From positions 558,001-622,000 of the forward strand of contig NZ_FNKU01000001.1 of NCBI RefSeq assembly GCF_900100365.1: DNA of 64,000 nt, written 5' to 3'. Both the position numbers and the translations under genes were made by a program. Positions 57,437-64,000 of this stretch are shown here, piece after piece (position 1 is the stretch's first letter; each line of letters opens with the position of its first letter). The notes beneath the pieces are model-generated. The model was not told the DNA's origin, ran no database searches, and saw nothing but the letters and a program-made list of their open reading frames with translations. Origin of the DNA: Pseudomonas cannabina. Lineage in GTDB: Bacteria > Pseudomonadota > Gammaproteobacteria > Pseudomonadales > Pseudomonadaceae.

Positions 57437-57901
57437 ATGGCTTTAATCGCTCGAGATCGTCGCAGGAAACGCAAGCCGGTTGCCGAAATGAACGTAGTGC
57501 CCTACATCGACGTGATGTTGGTGCTGCTCGTGATTTTCATGGTCACGGCTCCCATGATCAACCAGGGCGTGAAGGTCGACTTGCCCAAGGTCTCCAGCGA
57601 GGCTTTGCCGCAAGACAACAACAATCAGGTCCTGACCATTTCGATCAAGGCTGACAAGACCTATTACTGGAACCTTGGCAGCGAAGTCGATACCGACAAG
57701 CAGATGGACAAGGCAATGACCCTGCCGCAATTGACTGCGGCGGTGACCAAAATCGTCGCTGCCGGTCGTGATGCAGGCAAGCAGACGCAAGTTTTCATTC
57801 GTGGTGACAAGACCGTCGATTACGGTTCGGTCATGGGCACGATGGGTGGGCTGCAGAAAGCCGGGGTCGGGAATGTTGGCTTGATTACCGAGGCACCCTG
57901 A
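57437..57901 (+). CDS. tolR: Tol-Pal system protein TolR
   Basis: A 154-residue ExbD/TolR protein with one membrane helix (VVPYIDVMLVLLVIFMVTAP) whose Asp is the proton-carrying residue. A periplasmic domain ends near GGLQKAGVGNVGLITEAP. The stop overlaps the tolA start (TGATG-type coupling). Confidence 0.96.
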   Translation: MALIARDRRRKRKPVAEMNVVPYIDVMLVLLVIFMVTAPMINQGVKVDLPKVSSEALPQDNNNQVLTISIKADKTYYWNLGSEVDTDKQMDKAMTLPQLTAAVTKIVAAGRDAGKQTQVFIRGDKTVDYGSVMGTMGGLQKAGVGNVGLITEAP

Positions 57902-58971
57902 TGCAGCCGATTCGAGAGCCGTCCGCCTCGGAAAGCTACTTCTGGCCCAGTGTCTGGGCCGTGGCATTGCACATCCTGATTTTCGGCATGCTGTTCGTCA
58001 GTTTTGCCATGACTCCGGATTTGCCCGAAGCCAAGCCTATCGTTCAGGCAACGCTCTACCAGCTCAAGTCCAAGAGCCAGGCCACAACCCAGACCAACCA
58101 GAAGATTGCCGGTGAGGCGAAGAAAACTGCTGCGCGACAGACTGAAGTCGAACAGCTGGAGCAGAAAAAGATCGAGCAGCTCAAACAGGAAGCTGTGAAA
58201 GCTGCGGAACAAAAGAAAGAAGAAGCGGCTCAAAAAGCCGAAGACCAGAAGGCTGCTGAGGAGGCCAAGAAGTCCGAGCAGAAGGCAGAGGAGGCTAAAA
58301 AGGCCGACGATGCCAAGAAAGCCGACGAAGCCAAGAAGGTCGCTGACGCGAAAAAAGTCGAAGAAAAGCAGCTGGCTGACATAGCCAAGAAAAAGGCCGA
58401 AGACGAGGCGAAGAAAAAAGCCGAGGAAGACGCCAAGAAAGCTGCTGCCGAGGAAGCCAAGAAACAGGCTGCTGATGAGGCCAAGAAGAAGGCCGCAGAA
58501 GACGCCAAGAAAAAGGCTGCCGAGGACGCCAAGAAAAAAGCCGCTGCCGATTCCGCCAAGAAGGCGCAGGAAGCAGCTCGCAAGTCCGCCGAAGACAAGA
58601 AGGCGCAAGCATTGGCCGATCTGCTCTCCGACAAACCGGAGCGGCAACAGGCTCTGGCAGACGAGCGGGGCGACGAGACGGCTGGTAGTTTCGATGACCT
58701 GATTCGTGTTCGAGCATCCGAAGGCTGGAGTCGTCCTCCATCGGCGCGTAACAACATGTCGGTAACGTTGCAGATCGGGATGTTGCCCGACGGCACCATT
58801 GCCTCTGTATCGATTGCCAAGTCCAGTGGCGACGGGCCGTTCGACAGCTCTGCGGTTGCAGCGGTGAAGAACATTGGACGTTTGACAGAAATGCAGGGTC
58901 TGAAGCCGGCTGACTTCGCTCCCTATCGTTCATTCAAGATGACATTCACACCTGGAGATCTAGCCTTGTGA
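57901..58971 (+). CDS. tolA: Tol-Pal system protein TolA
   Basis: A 356-residue inner-membrane-anchored linker. A single helix ([20 protein letters not shown]) lies near residue 20. A long Ala/Lys/Glu-rich periplasmic helix with [23 protein letters not shown] repeats spans about residues 75-245. The C-terminal TolA domain (about 255-356) has [20 protein letters not shown]. It spans the periplasm to touch TolB and Pal. The low-complexity repeats are coding, not a tandem DNA element. Confidence 0.95.
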   Translation: MQPIREPSASESYFWPSVWAVALHILIFGMLFVSFAMTPDLPEAKPIVQATLYQLKSKSQATTQTNQKIAGEAKKTAARQTEVEQLEQKKIEQLKQEAVKAAEQKKEEAAQKAEDQKAAEEAKKSEQKAEEAKKADDAKKADEAKKVADAKKVEEKQLADIAKKKAEDEAKKKAEEDAKKAAAEEAKKQAADEAKKKAAEDAKKKAAEDAKKKAAADSAKKAQEAARKSAEDKKAQALADLLSDKPERQQALADERGDETAGSFDDLIRVRASEGWSRPPSARNNMSVTLQIGMLPDGTIASVSIAKSSGDGPFDSSAVAAVKNIGRLTEMQGLKPADFAPYRSFKMTFTPGDLAL

Positions 58972-60269
58972 TCAACCTTTTTCGAGGACTGCTGGTCGTT
59001 CTCTGTTTCGCGTCCGGAATGGTCGCGGCAGAAGAGAAGAACATTCTGGTCACCAGCGGCAGTGACCGCGCCGCGCCAATCGCTGTCGTGCCATTCGGTT
59101 GGCAGGGCGGCAGCGTATTGCCGGAAGACATGGCGGAGATCGTGAGCAACGACCTGCGCAACTCCGGCTATTACGCGCCGATTCCAAAGCAGAACATGAT
59201 CAGCTTGCCGACCCAGGCCAGCGAAGTCATTTTCCGTGACTGGAAAGCGTTGGGTGCCCAATACGTCATGGTCGGCAACATCACGCCTGCCGGCGGACGT
59301 CTGCAGATTCAATATGCATTGTTCAACGTTGCCACCGAGCAGCAGGTACTGACCGGCAACGTGTCGGGCACCAATGATCAGCTGCGTGACATGGCGCATT
59401 ACATCGCCGACCAGTCGTTCGAGAAGCTCACCGGCATCAAGGGCGCGTTCTCGACCCGCATGCTGTACGTGACTGCCGAACGTTTTTCGGAGAGCAATAC
59501 GCGTTACACCCTGCAGCGTTCGGATTACGACGGTGCCCGGGCAGTCACGCTGTTGCAATCGCGTGAGCCGATTCTGTCGCCACGTTTCGCACCGGATGGC
59601 AAGCGTATCGCTTATGTGTCGTTCGAACAGAGACGCCCACGCATCTTCGTTCAGCATATCGATACCGGTCGTCGTGAGCAGATCACCAACTTCGAAGGCC
59701 TGAATGGCGCACCTGCGTGGTCCCCGGATGGCAGCAAGCTCGCCTTCGTGCTGTCCAAGGACGGCAACCCGGAAATCTACGTGATGAACCTGGCTTCGCG
59801 TCAGCTGAGCCGTGTCACCAATGATTCTTCGATTGATACCGAACCTTTCTTCGGCAAGGACGGGTCTACGCTATACTTCACGTCGGACCGTGGCGGCAAG
59901 CCACAAATCTACAAGACGAATATCAATGGCGGCGGTGCCGAACGTGTTACGTTCGTGGGTAACTACAACGCCAATCCGAAATTGTCAGCCGATGAAAAGA
60001 CGCTGGTAATGATTCACCGGCAGGACGGCTTCACGAATTTCAAGGTCGCAGTGCAGGATTTGGCCCGCGGTAGCGTAAAAATCCTCACAGATAGCAACCT
60101 AGATGAGTCGCCTACTGTTGCGCCCAACGGCACCATGGTAATCTACGCCACCCGCCAGCAGGGCCGGGGAGTCTTGATGCTCGTGTCCATCAATGGACGC
60201 GTAAGGCTCCCGCTTCCTACCGCTCAAGGCGAAGTCAGAGAACCTTCCTGGTCCCCTTACCTGAACTGA
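58968..60269 (+). CDS. tolB: Tol-Pal system beta-propeller protein TolB
   Basis: A 433-residue periplasmic protein. The signal peptide ([14 protein letters not shown]) is followed by an N-terminal alpha/beta domain and a C-terminal six-bladed propeller with WD40-like PD40 blades ([34 protein letters not shown]). It binds Pal and TolA. GTG 58968 overlaps the tolA stop by four bases. Confidence 0.96.
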   Translation: MINLFRGLLVVLCFASGMVAAEEKNILVTSGSDRAAPIAVVPFGWQGGSVLPEDMAEIVSNDLRNSGYYAPIPKQNMISLPTQASEVIFRDWKALGAQYVMVGNITPAGGRLQIQYALFNVATEQQVLTGNVSGTNDQLRDMAHYIADQSFEKLTGIKGAFSTRMLYVTAERFSESNTRYTLQRSDYDGARAVTLLQSREPILSPRFAPDGKRIAYVSFEQRRPRIFVQHIDTGRREQITNFEGLNGAPAWSPDGSKLAFVLSKDGNPEIYVMNLASRQLSRVTNDSSIDTEPFFGKDGSTLYFTSDRGGKPQIYKTNINGGGAERVTFVGNYNANPKLSADEKTLVMIHRQDGFTNFKVAVQDLARGSVKILTDSNLDESPTVAPNGTMVIYATRQQGRGVLMLVSINGRVRLPLPTAQGEVREPSWSPYLN

Positions 60270-60321
60270 CGCGGCGCTACACGTTTTGCTTAACACACTG
60301 GGGTTCATTAGGAGTTTCAAG

Positions 60322-60825
60322 ATGGAAATGCTGAAGTTTGGTAAATTTGCTGCGCTGGCTCTGGCCATGGCTGTAGCTGTAGGTTGCTCGTCCAAAGGCG
60401 GCGACAATGCCGGTGCAGGCGGTGCTGCTGTTGATCCTAACGCTGGTTACGGCGCCAACTCGGGTGCTGTTGACGGCTCCCTGAGCGAAGAAGCTGCTCT
60501 GCGCGCAATCACCACCTTCTACTTCGAATACGACAGTTCGGACCTGAAGCCAGAAGCCATGCGCTCCCTGGACGTGCACGCCAAAGACCTGAAAGCTAAC
60601 GGCGCTCGCGTTGTTCTGGAAGGCAACACCGACGAACGTGGTACTCGCGAGTACAACATGGCACTGGGCGAGCGTCGTGCGAAAGCCGTTCAGCGCTACC
60701 TGGTTCTGCAAGGTGTTTCCCCAGCTCAGCTGGAACTGGTTTCCTACGGCGAAGAGCGTCCAGTTGCTACCGGCAACGATGAGCAGTCCTGGGCTCAAAA
60801 CCGTCGCGTCGAACTGCGTAAGTAA
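60322..60825 (+). CDS. pal: Peptidoglycan-associated lipoprotein Pal (OprL)
   Basis: A 167-residue outer-membrane lipoprotein. The lipobox AVAVGC places the lipidated Cys near residue 22. A Gly/Ala-rich linker leads to an OmpA domain whose peptidoglycan-binding loop is [20 protein letters not shown]. The ATG at 60322 has AGGAG upstream. It anchors the outer membrane to peptidoglycan. Confidence 0.96.
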   Translation: MEMLKFGKFAALALAMAVAVGCSSKGGDNAGAGGAAVDPNAGYGANSGAVDGSLSEEAALRAITTFYFEYDSSDLKPEAMRSLDVHAKDLKANGARVVLEGNTDERGTREYNMALGERRAKAVQRYLVLQGVSPAQLELVSYGEERPVATGNDEQSWAQNRRVELRK

Positions 60826-60831
60826 TTTGAC

Positions 60832-61647
60832 ATGCGAACGTGCCGACGTGCTCTAACCGTTTTGGCCCTCGCCCTTCCGCTTTCAGCGTTGGGTGCGGCA
60901 CCTGTGGTCGATAACAATTCTGGCTCTGGCAGCAGCAGTTATCCGCCAGCGGGTTATGGCACGTCCGGCGCCTATGCCGGGGGAGGGGTTACGGCCCCTG
61001 CCTCGGCACAAGGTCAGCTGTTCATGCAGCTGCAGCAGATGCAAGACGAAATCGCGCGTTTGCGCGGTGTTGTCGAGGTTCAGCAAAATGACATCCAGCG
61101 CATGAAGCAGGAAGCTCTGGAGCGTTATCAGGAACTCGATCAACGTATAGCCAGTGGTACTGCCGCTCCGGCTACCAATAATTCTCAACCTTCTGGTGGC
61201 GCAATTGACGCCAGTGGGGCGCCTTCCGCATCAGCGGCCCAGGCACCGGCAGCAGGCACCGAGCCTCCTGATCCGGCGAAGGAGAAGCTTTATTACGAAG
61301 CTGCCTTCGATTTGATCAAAGCAAAGGATTTCGACAAGGCCAGTCAGGCTTTTACCGCTTTCCTGCGCAAGTACCCGAACAGCTCGTATGCGGGCAATGC
61401 CCAATACTGGTTGGGCGAAGTGAACCTGGCCAAGGGCGACCTCCAGGGTGCCGGTCAGGCATTTGCCAAAGTCAGTCAGCAGTACCCGAAACATGCCAAA
61501 GTGCCTGATTCGCTGTACAAGCTGGCCGATGTAGAGCGCCGTCTTGGTCACACTGACAAGGTCAAAGGCATATTGCAGCAGGTTGTGGCCCAATATCCGG
61601 GGACTTCCGCCGCACAATTGGCGCAACGAGACCTTCAGCGCCTTTGA
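60832..61647 (+). CDS. cpoB: Cell division coordinator CpoB (YbgF)
   Basis: A 271-residue periplasmic protein. It has a signal peptide (ALTVLALALPLSALGAAP), a coiled coil (LQQMQDEIARLRGVVEVQQN, about residues 65-105), an Ala/Ser/Pro linker, and a C-terminal TPR domain (KDFDKASQAFTAFLRKYPNS and later repeats). It links the Tol machine with peptidoglycan synthesis at division. It starts six bases after pal. Confidence 0.93.
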   Translation: MRTCRRALTVLALALPLSALGAAPVVDNNSGSGSSSYPPAGYGTSGAYAGGGVTAPASAQGQLFMQLQQMQDEIARLRGVVEVQQNDIQRMKQEALERYQELDQRIASGTAAPATNNSQPSGGAIDASGAPSASAAQAPAAGTEPPDPAKEKLYYEAAFDLIKAKDFDKASQAFTAFLRKYPNSSYAGNAQYWLGEVNLAKGDLQGAGQAFAKVSQQYPKHAKVPDSLYKLADVERRLGHTDKVKGILQQVVAQYPGTSAAQLAQRDLQRL

Positions 61648-61668
61648 AGTCTTGACCCGCTAATCAAG

Positions 61669-61695
61669 AAAGCCGCGCCAGTCGCGGCTTTTTTC
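61669..61695 (+). terminator. Terminator at the end of the tol-pal operon
   Basis: AGCCGCG (61671-61677) pairs with CGCGGCT (61683-61689), followed by a T-tract. Confidence 0.85.
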
Positions 61696-61818
61696 GTTAG
61701 AATCTCGCCCCCGAAATTCCGGTACACCCTACGCTTTTCCGGATTCTGCGATTGCAGGGTCCTTTGAAGTGCCTGACGGAGGCGGACGGCCTGTTTAGCT
61801 GTTACGCCCGTGGCTGAT

Positions 61819-62466
61819 ATGCAAGACACATTACGCATCACCGAAATATTTCACTCGTTGCAGGGTGAAACCCGTACGGCGGGTTTGCCCACCGTATTCG
61901 TTCGCCTGACTGGCTGCCCCTTGCGCTGCCAGTATTGCGACAGTGCTTACGCGTTCAGTGGCGGCACCGTTCAGGCTCTGGACGACATTATCGAACAAGT
62001 GGCCTGCTACCGGCCTCGCTACGTTTGCGTGACCGGGGGCGAGCCGCTGGCCCAGCCCAATGCCATCCCGTTGCTCAAACGTCTTTGTGATGCAGGCTAC
62101 GAAGTGTCATTGGAAACCAGTGGCGCGCTGGACATCTCCGCAGTGGACCCTCGTGTCAGTCGCGTCGTCGACCTCAAGACCCCTGGGTCGAAAGAAGTCG
62201 CACGCAATCGCTACGAGAATATCGAGCTGCTGACGGCGAACGATCAGGTCAAGTTCGTGCTGTGTTCGCGCGAAGACTACGATTGGGCGGTTTCCAAGCT
62301 GATTCAGTACGGTCTTGATCGCCGTGCGGGTGAGGTTCTGTTTTCGGCCAGTCATCACGAGCTTAAGGGTCGTGACCTTGCTGACTGGATCGTGGCCGAT
62401 AACCTGCCGGTACGCTTGCAGATGCAGTTGCATAAAATTCTTTGGGATGACGAGCCGGGGCGCTGA
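61819..62466 (+). CDS. queE: 7-carboxy-7-deazaguanine synthase
   Basis: A 215-residue radical-SAM enzyme of queuosine precursor synthesis that contracts the pterin ring to 7-carboxy-7-deazaguanine. The cluster motif [12 protein letters not shown] lies near residue 31, and [10 protein letters not shown] follows. ATG 61819 is chosen by family N-terminus ([11 protein letters not shown]). The in-frame GTG at 61810 would add three residues. Confidence 0.94.
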   Translation: MQDTLRITEIFHSLQGETRTAGLPTVFVRLTGCPLRCQYCDSAYAFSGGTVQALDDIIEQVACYRPRYVCVTGGEPLAQPNAIPLLKRLCDAGYEVSLETSGALDISAVDPRVSRVVDLKTPGSKEVARNRYENIELLTANDQVKFVLCSREDYDWAVSKLIQYGLDRRAGEVLFSASHHELKGRDLADWIVADNLPVRLQMQLHKILWDDEPGR

Positions 62467-62482
62467 TATGAGTGAATTGACC

Positions 62483-63157
62483 ATGACTGAAAAAAGAGCG
62501 GTGATTCTGCTCTCCGGTGGCCTGGATTCCGCGACAGTGGTTGCCATGGCTCGCGCCGAGGGTTACGCCTGCTACACCATGAGCTTCGATTATGGTCAGC
62601 GTCACCGTGCCGAGCTGGATGCTGCTGCGCGTGTCGCGCGCGACCTTGGTGCAGTCGAGCACAAGGTGATCGGCTTGAACCTCAACGGCATCGGCGGCTC
62701 GGCTCTGACCGACAGCTCCATCGCCGTGCCTGAAGCGCCATCGGAAGGTATTCCGGTGACCTACGTTCCGGCGCGCAATACGGTGTTCTTGTCTCTGGCG
62801 CTGGGTTGGGCTGAGGTGCTGGGCGCTCGCGATATCTTCATCGGCGTCAATGCGGTGGATTACTCAGGCTACCCGGACTGCCGCCCCGAGTTCGTCGAGT
62901 CTTTCGAGCGCACGGCCAATCTGGCCACCAAGGCTGGCGTAGAAGAGCAGGGTTTTACCGTCAGGGCTCCGTTGCAGAACCTGAGCAAGTCCGACATCGT
63001 CAAGGCGGGGGCGGCGCTGGGTGTCGATTATTCGCTCACAGTTTCCTGTTATCAGGCCGATGATCAGGGCCGGGCGTGTGGTAAATGCGACAGCTGCCGA
63101 CTGCGTGCCGAGGGTTTCACCAATGCCGGTATGGCGGACCCGACTCGTTATTTTTAA
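62483..63157 (+). CDS. queC: 7-cyano-7-deazaguanine synthase
   Basis: A 224-residue ATP-dependent enzyme that converts 7-carboxy-7-deazaguanine to preQ0. The PP-loop is [14 protein letters not shown] near residue 8, and zinc-binding cysteines are in [19 protein letters not shown]. It follows queE, so both steps are encoded together. MTEKRAV at 62483 gives the usual length; ATG 62468 is an alternative adding five residues. Confidence 0.95.
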   Translation: MTEKRAVILLSGGLDSATVVAMARAEGYACYTMSFDYGQRHRAELDAAARVARDLGAVEHKVIGLNLNGIGGSALTDSSIAVPEAPSEGIPVTYVPARNTVFLSLALGWAEVLGARDIFIGVNAVDYSGYPDCRPEFVESFERTANLATKAGVEEQGFTVRAPLQNLSKSDIVKAGAALGVDYSLTVSCYQADDQGRACGKCDSCRLRAEGFTNAGMADPTRYF

Positions 63158-63175
63158 AGTTTTTTAAAAAAGGTG

Positions 63176-63206
63176 TTGAATAACTGATAGAAATCAGTAA
63201 TATACT
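63176..63206 (+). promoter_or_regulatory. Candidate promoter of tRNA-Lys
   Basis: TTGAAT (63176-63181) and TATACT (63201-63206) with a 19-bp spacer, 14 bp before the tRNA. Confidence 0.5.
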
Positions 63207-63220
63207 CGCCACGCAACAGA

Positions 63221-63296
63221 GGGTCGTTAGCTCAGTTGGTAGAGCAGTTGGCTTTTAACCAATTGGTCGTAGGTTCGAATCCCACACGACCCACCA
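63221..63296 (+). tRNA. tRNA-Lys (TTT)
   Basis: A 76-nt tRNA from GGGTCGTTAGCTCAGTTGG to CACACGACCCACCA. The anticodon loop is CTTTTAA. All stems pair and CCA is encoded. In Pseudomonas aeruginosa the tRNA-Lys next to queC is an integration site for large genomic islands; no island follows directly here. Confidence 0.95.
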
Positions 63297-63390
63297 TTTT
63301 TGGTTCCAAGGTTCACCTTGGAGCCGAATCTTAAAGATCTGATGCCATTCGTATCAGGTCGCAGGCAGCTGGTTGAGGTGCCTTGATTTA

Positions 63391-63467
63391 CCGGGTATAG
63401 CGCAGTCCGGTAGCGCGCCTGCTTTGGGAGCAGGATGTCAGGAGTTCGAATCCCCTTACCCCGACCA
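63391..63467 (+). tRNA. tRNA-Pro (TGG), with stem mismatches
   Basis: A 77-nt tRNA-Pro-like sequence with anticodon loop TTTGGGA and encoded CCA. The acceptor 5' strand reads CCGGGTA opposite TACCCCG, giving C2 against C71 where G is expected. The T stem reads AGGAG opposite CCCCT, giving one A/C mismatch. D and anticodon stems pair normally. Confidence 0.8.
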
Positions 63468-63781
63468 AACACTGTTGTGTGCTTCAAATCTTCAATTGCT
63501 GTGTGTCGTCTGTTTCTTGAGGGCGAGCATTGCATGTGAAACGGTTTATCCAGGCAAGCAGCCGTCTGTCGCGAAACATAACTCCGACACGCGGTGATGT
63601 CAAATTGCAGCGCTCTGTTCCAAGCGAAAGCTTGTTAACAGGGCGCTTTTTTGCGGGTGCGAGTCAGCGTTCATCGCTTATCTGCCCTCGTACCGTCTTC
63701 CTGACGCCGACTCTTGGCACAGACAATAGGCGGGTATGACCATTACTGATGGCAGTTAGCAATTGTCTTAGCCCCCATACT
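63468..63781. other. Gap after the tRNA genes containing one terminator
   Basis: About 310 bp without a supported gene. The only clear feature is the strong hairpin at 63609-63652. Confidence 0.4.
63609..63652 (+). terminator. Terminator downstream of the tRNA pair
   Basis: AGCGCTCTGTT pairs with AACAGGGCGCT apart from an internal mismatch, with an inner CAAGC-GAAA-GCTTG hairpin, followed by TTTTTT. Confidence 0.8.
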
Positions 63782-64000
63782 TCAGCCGGTGCGGTTGTTC
63801 CAAACGCTTGCGTCAAAGCCTGACGGCAGTGGGTTGCCCATTTGCTCGTTCGAGCCTGACGGTAATCGGCTATCAGTGGTTGTAGGACACATGACTACTC
63901 TGCCGCTAGCGGCTTCTCTTACCCACTGCGAAAACGCCTCAAGCTGTCGTGCGAGGTCTTCCGGGCTGAACAGGTCATGAGGCAGAGCCTGCCTCATGGG
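63782..64000 (-). CDS. Possible C-terminal part of an unassigned gene entering from the right edge
   Basis: A minus-strand frame open to the window edge. The first visible part (PHDLFSPEDLARQLEAFSQW) looks protein-like, while the tail (NPLPSGFDASVWNNRTG) is less so. An ATG at 63997 has no visible Shine-Dalgarno because the upstream sequence is outside the window. No family recognised; it may be a chance frame. Confidence 0.25.
   Translation of the reverse strand, partial: PMRQALPHDLFSPEDLARQLEAFSQWVREAASGRVVMCPTTTDSRLPSGSNEQMGNPLPSGFDASVWNNRTG

Noticed and set aside
58240..58600. Tandem DNA repeat in tolA
   Set aside because: The repeats are degenerate Ala/Lys/Glu codons of the TolA helix, a normal property of the protein.
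63227..63535. 102-codon minus-strand frame across the two tRNA genes
   Set aside because: It is antisense to tRNA-Lys and tRNA-Pro; such frames over tRNA genes are common artefacts.

Overview
The window looks like chromosome of a plant-associated Pseudomonas, most likely of the Pseudomonas syringae group. Three things point there. The core gene order is Pseudomonas-typical: ispF-truD-surE-pcm-nlpD-rpoS-rsmZ-fdxA, mutS-cinA-recA-recX, erdR-dgkA, finR/fpr, and aspS-yebC-ruvCAB-ybgC-tolQRAB-pal-cpoB-queE-queC. A HrpL-type promoter (hrp box) is present. So are the remains of a shcA-hopA1 type III effector operon. Pathovar and strain cannot be read from the sequence. All family calls come from reading translations and motifs; no alignments or database searches were run.

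Layout. 1-9.5 kb: ispD end, a LysR regulator divergent from the formaldehyde detoxification pair (adhC, fghA), then a tightly packed ispF-truD-surE-pcm-nlpD-rpoS run, followed by the small RNA rsmZ with an upstream GacA site. 9.5-24.8 kb: fdxA, mutS, a 45-residue small gene, cinA, recA (with LexA box), recX, a LOG-family gene, erdR, dgkA, finR/fpr, and a minus-strand set (trmO, yehS-like, an S4/pseudouridine synthase-like gene without the expected catalytic Asp, a GNAT gene, rimO). 24.8-30.5 kb: an accessory scar. hopA1 is split into three pieces by an IS630 element and by an IS5 element plus a 99-bp MITE; its chaperone gene shcA is truncated by a MITE-IS5-MITE array. The hrp box upstream of shcA is intact. 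30.7-46.6 kb: kup, acvB-mprF, two identical initiator tRNA genes separated by an IS3 element, dinB, a lipoprotein, proS, an OprD porin, a HIT protein, slyX, and a membrane-anchored cold-shock-domain protein. 46.8-50.8 kb: a second IS5/MITE zone around dps, in which a ribbon-helix-helix gene is split. 51-63.2 kb: aspS through queC. 63.2-64 kb: tRNA-Lys and tRNA-Pro and an unassigned edge.

The main story is mobile DNA. One 1,209-bp IS5-family element occurs four times and a 99-bp MITE with matching ends occurs four times, always at YTAR target sites (TTAA, CTAG, TTAG). Several copies sit directly next to each other, separated by a single copy of the same tetranucleotide. In hopA1 and in the ribbon-helix-helix gene, removing the inserts plus one target duplication restores an uninterrupted reading frame by hand. 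The disruption is therefore recent and its order can be reconstructed. At the shcA/hopA1 junction the coding sequence between the two genes has been lost, so that part cannot be repaired by excision.
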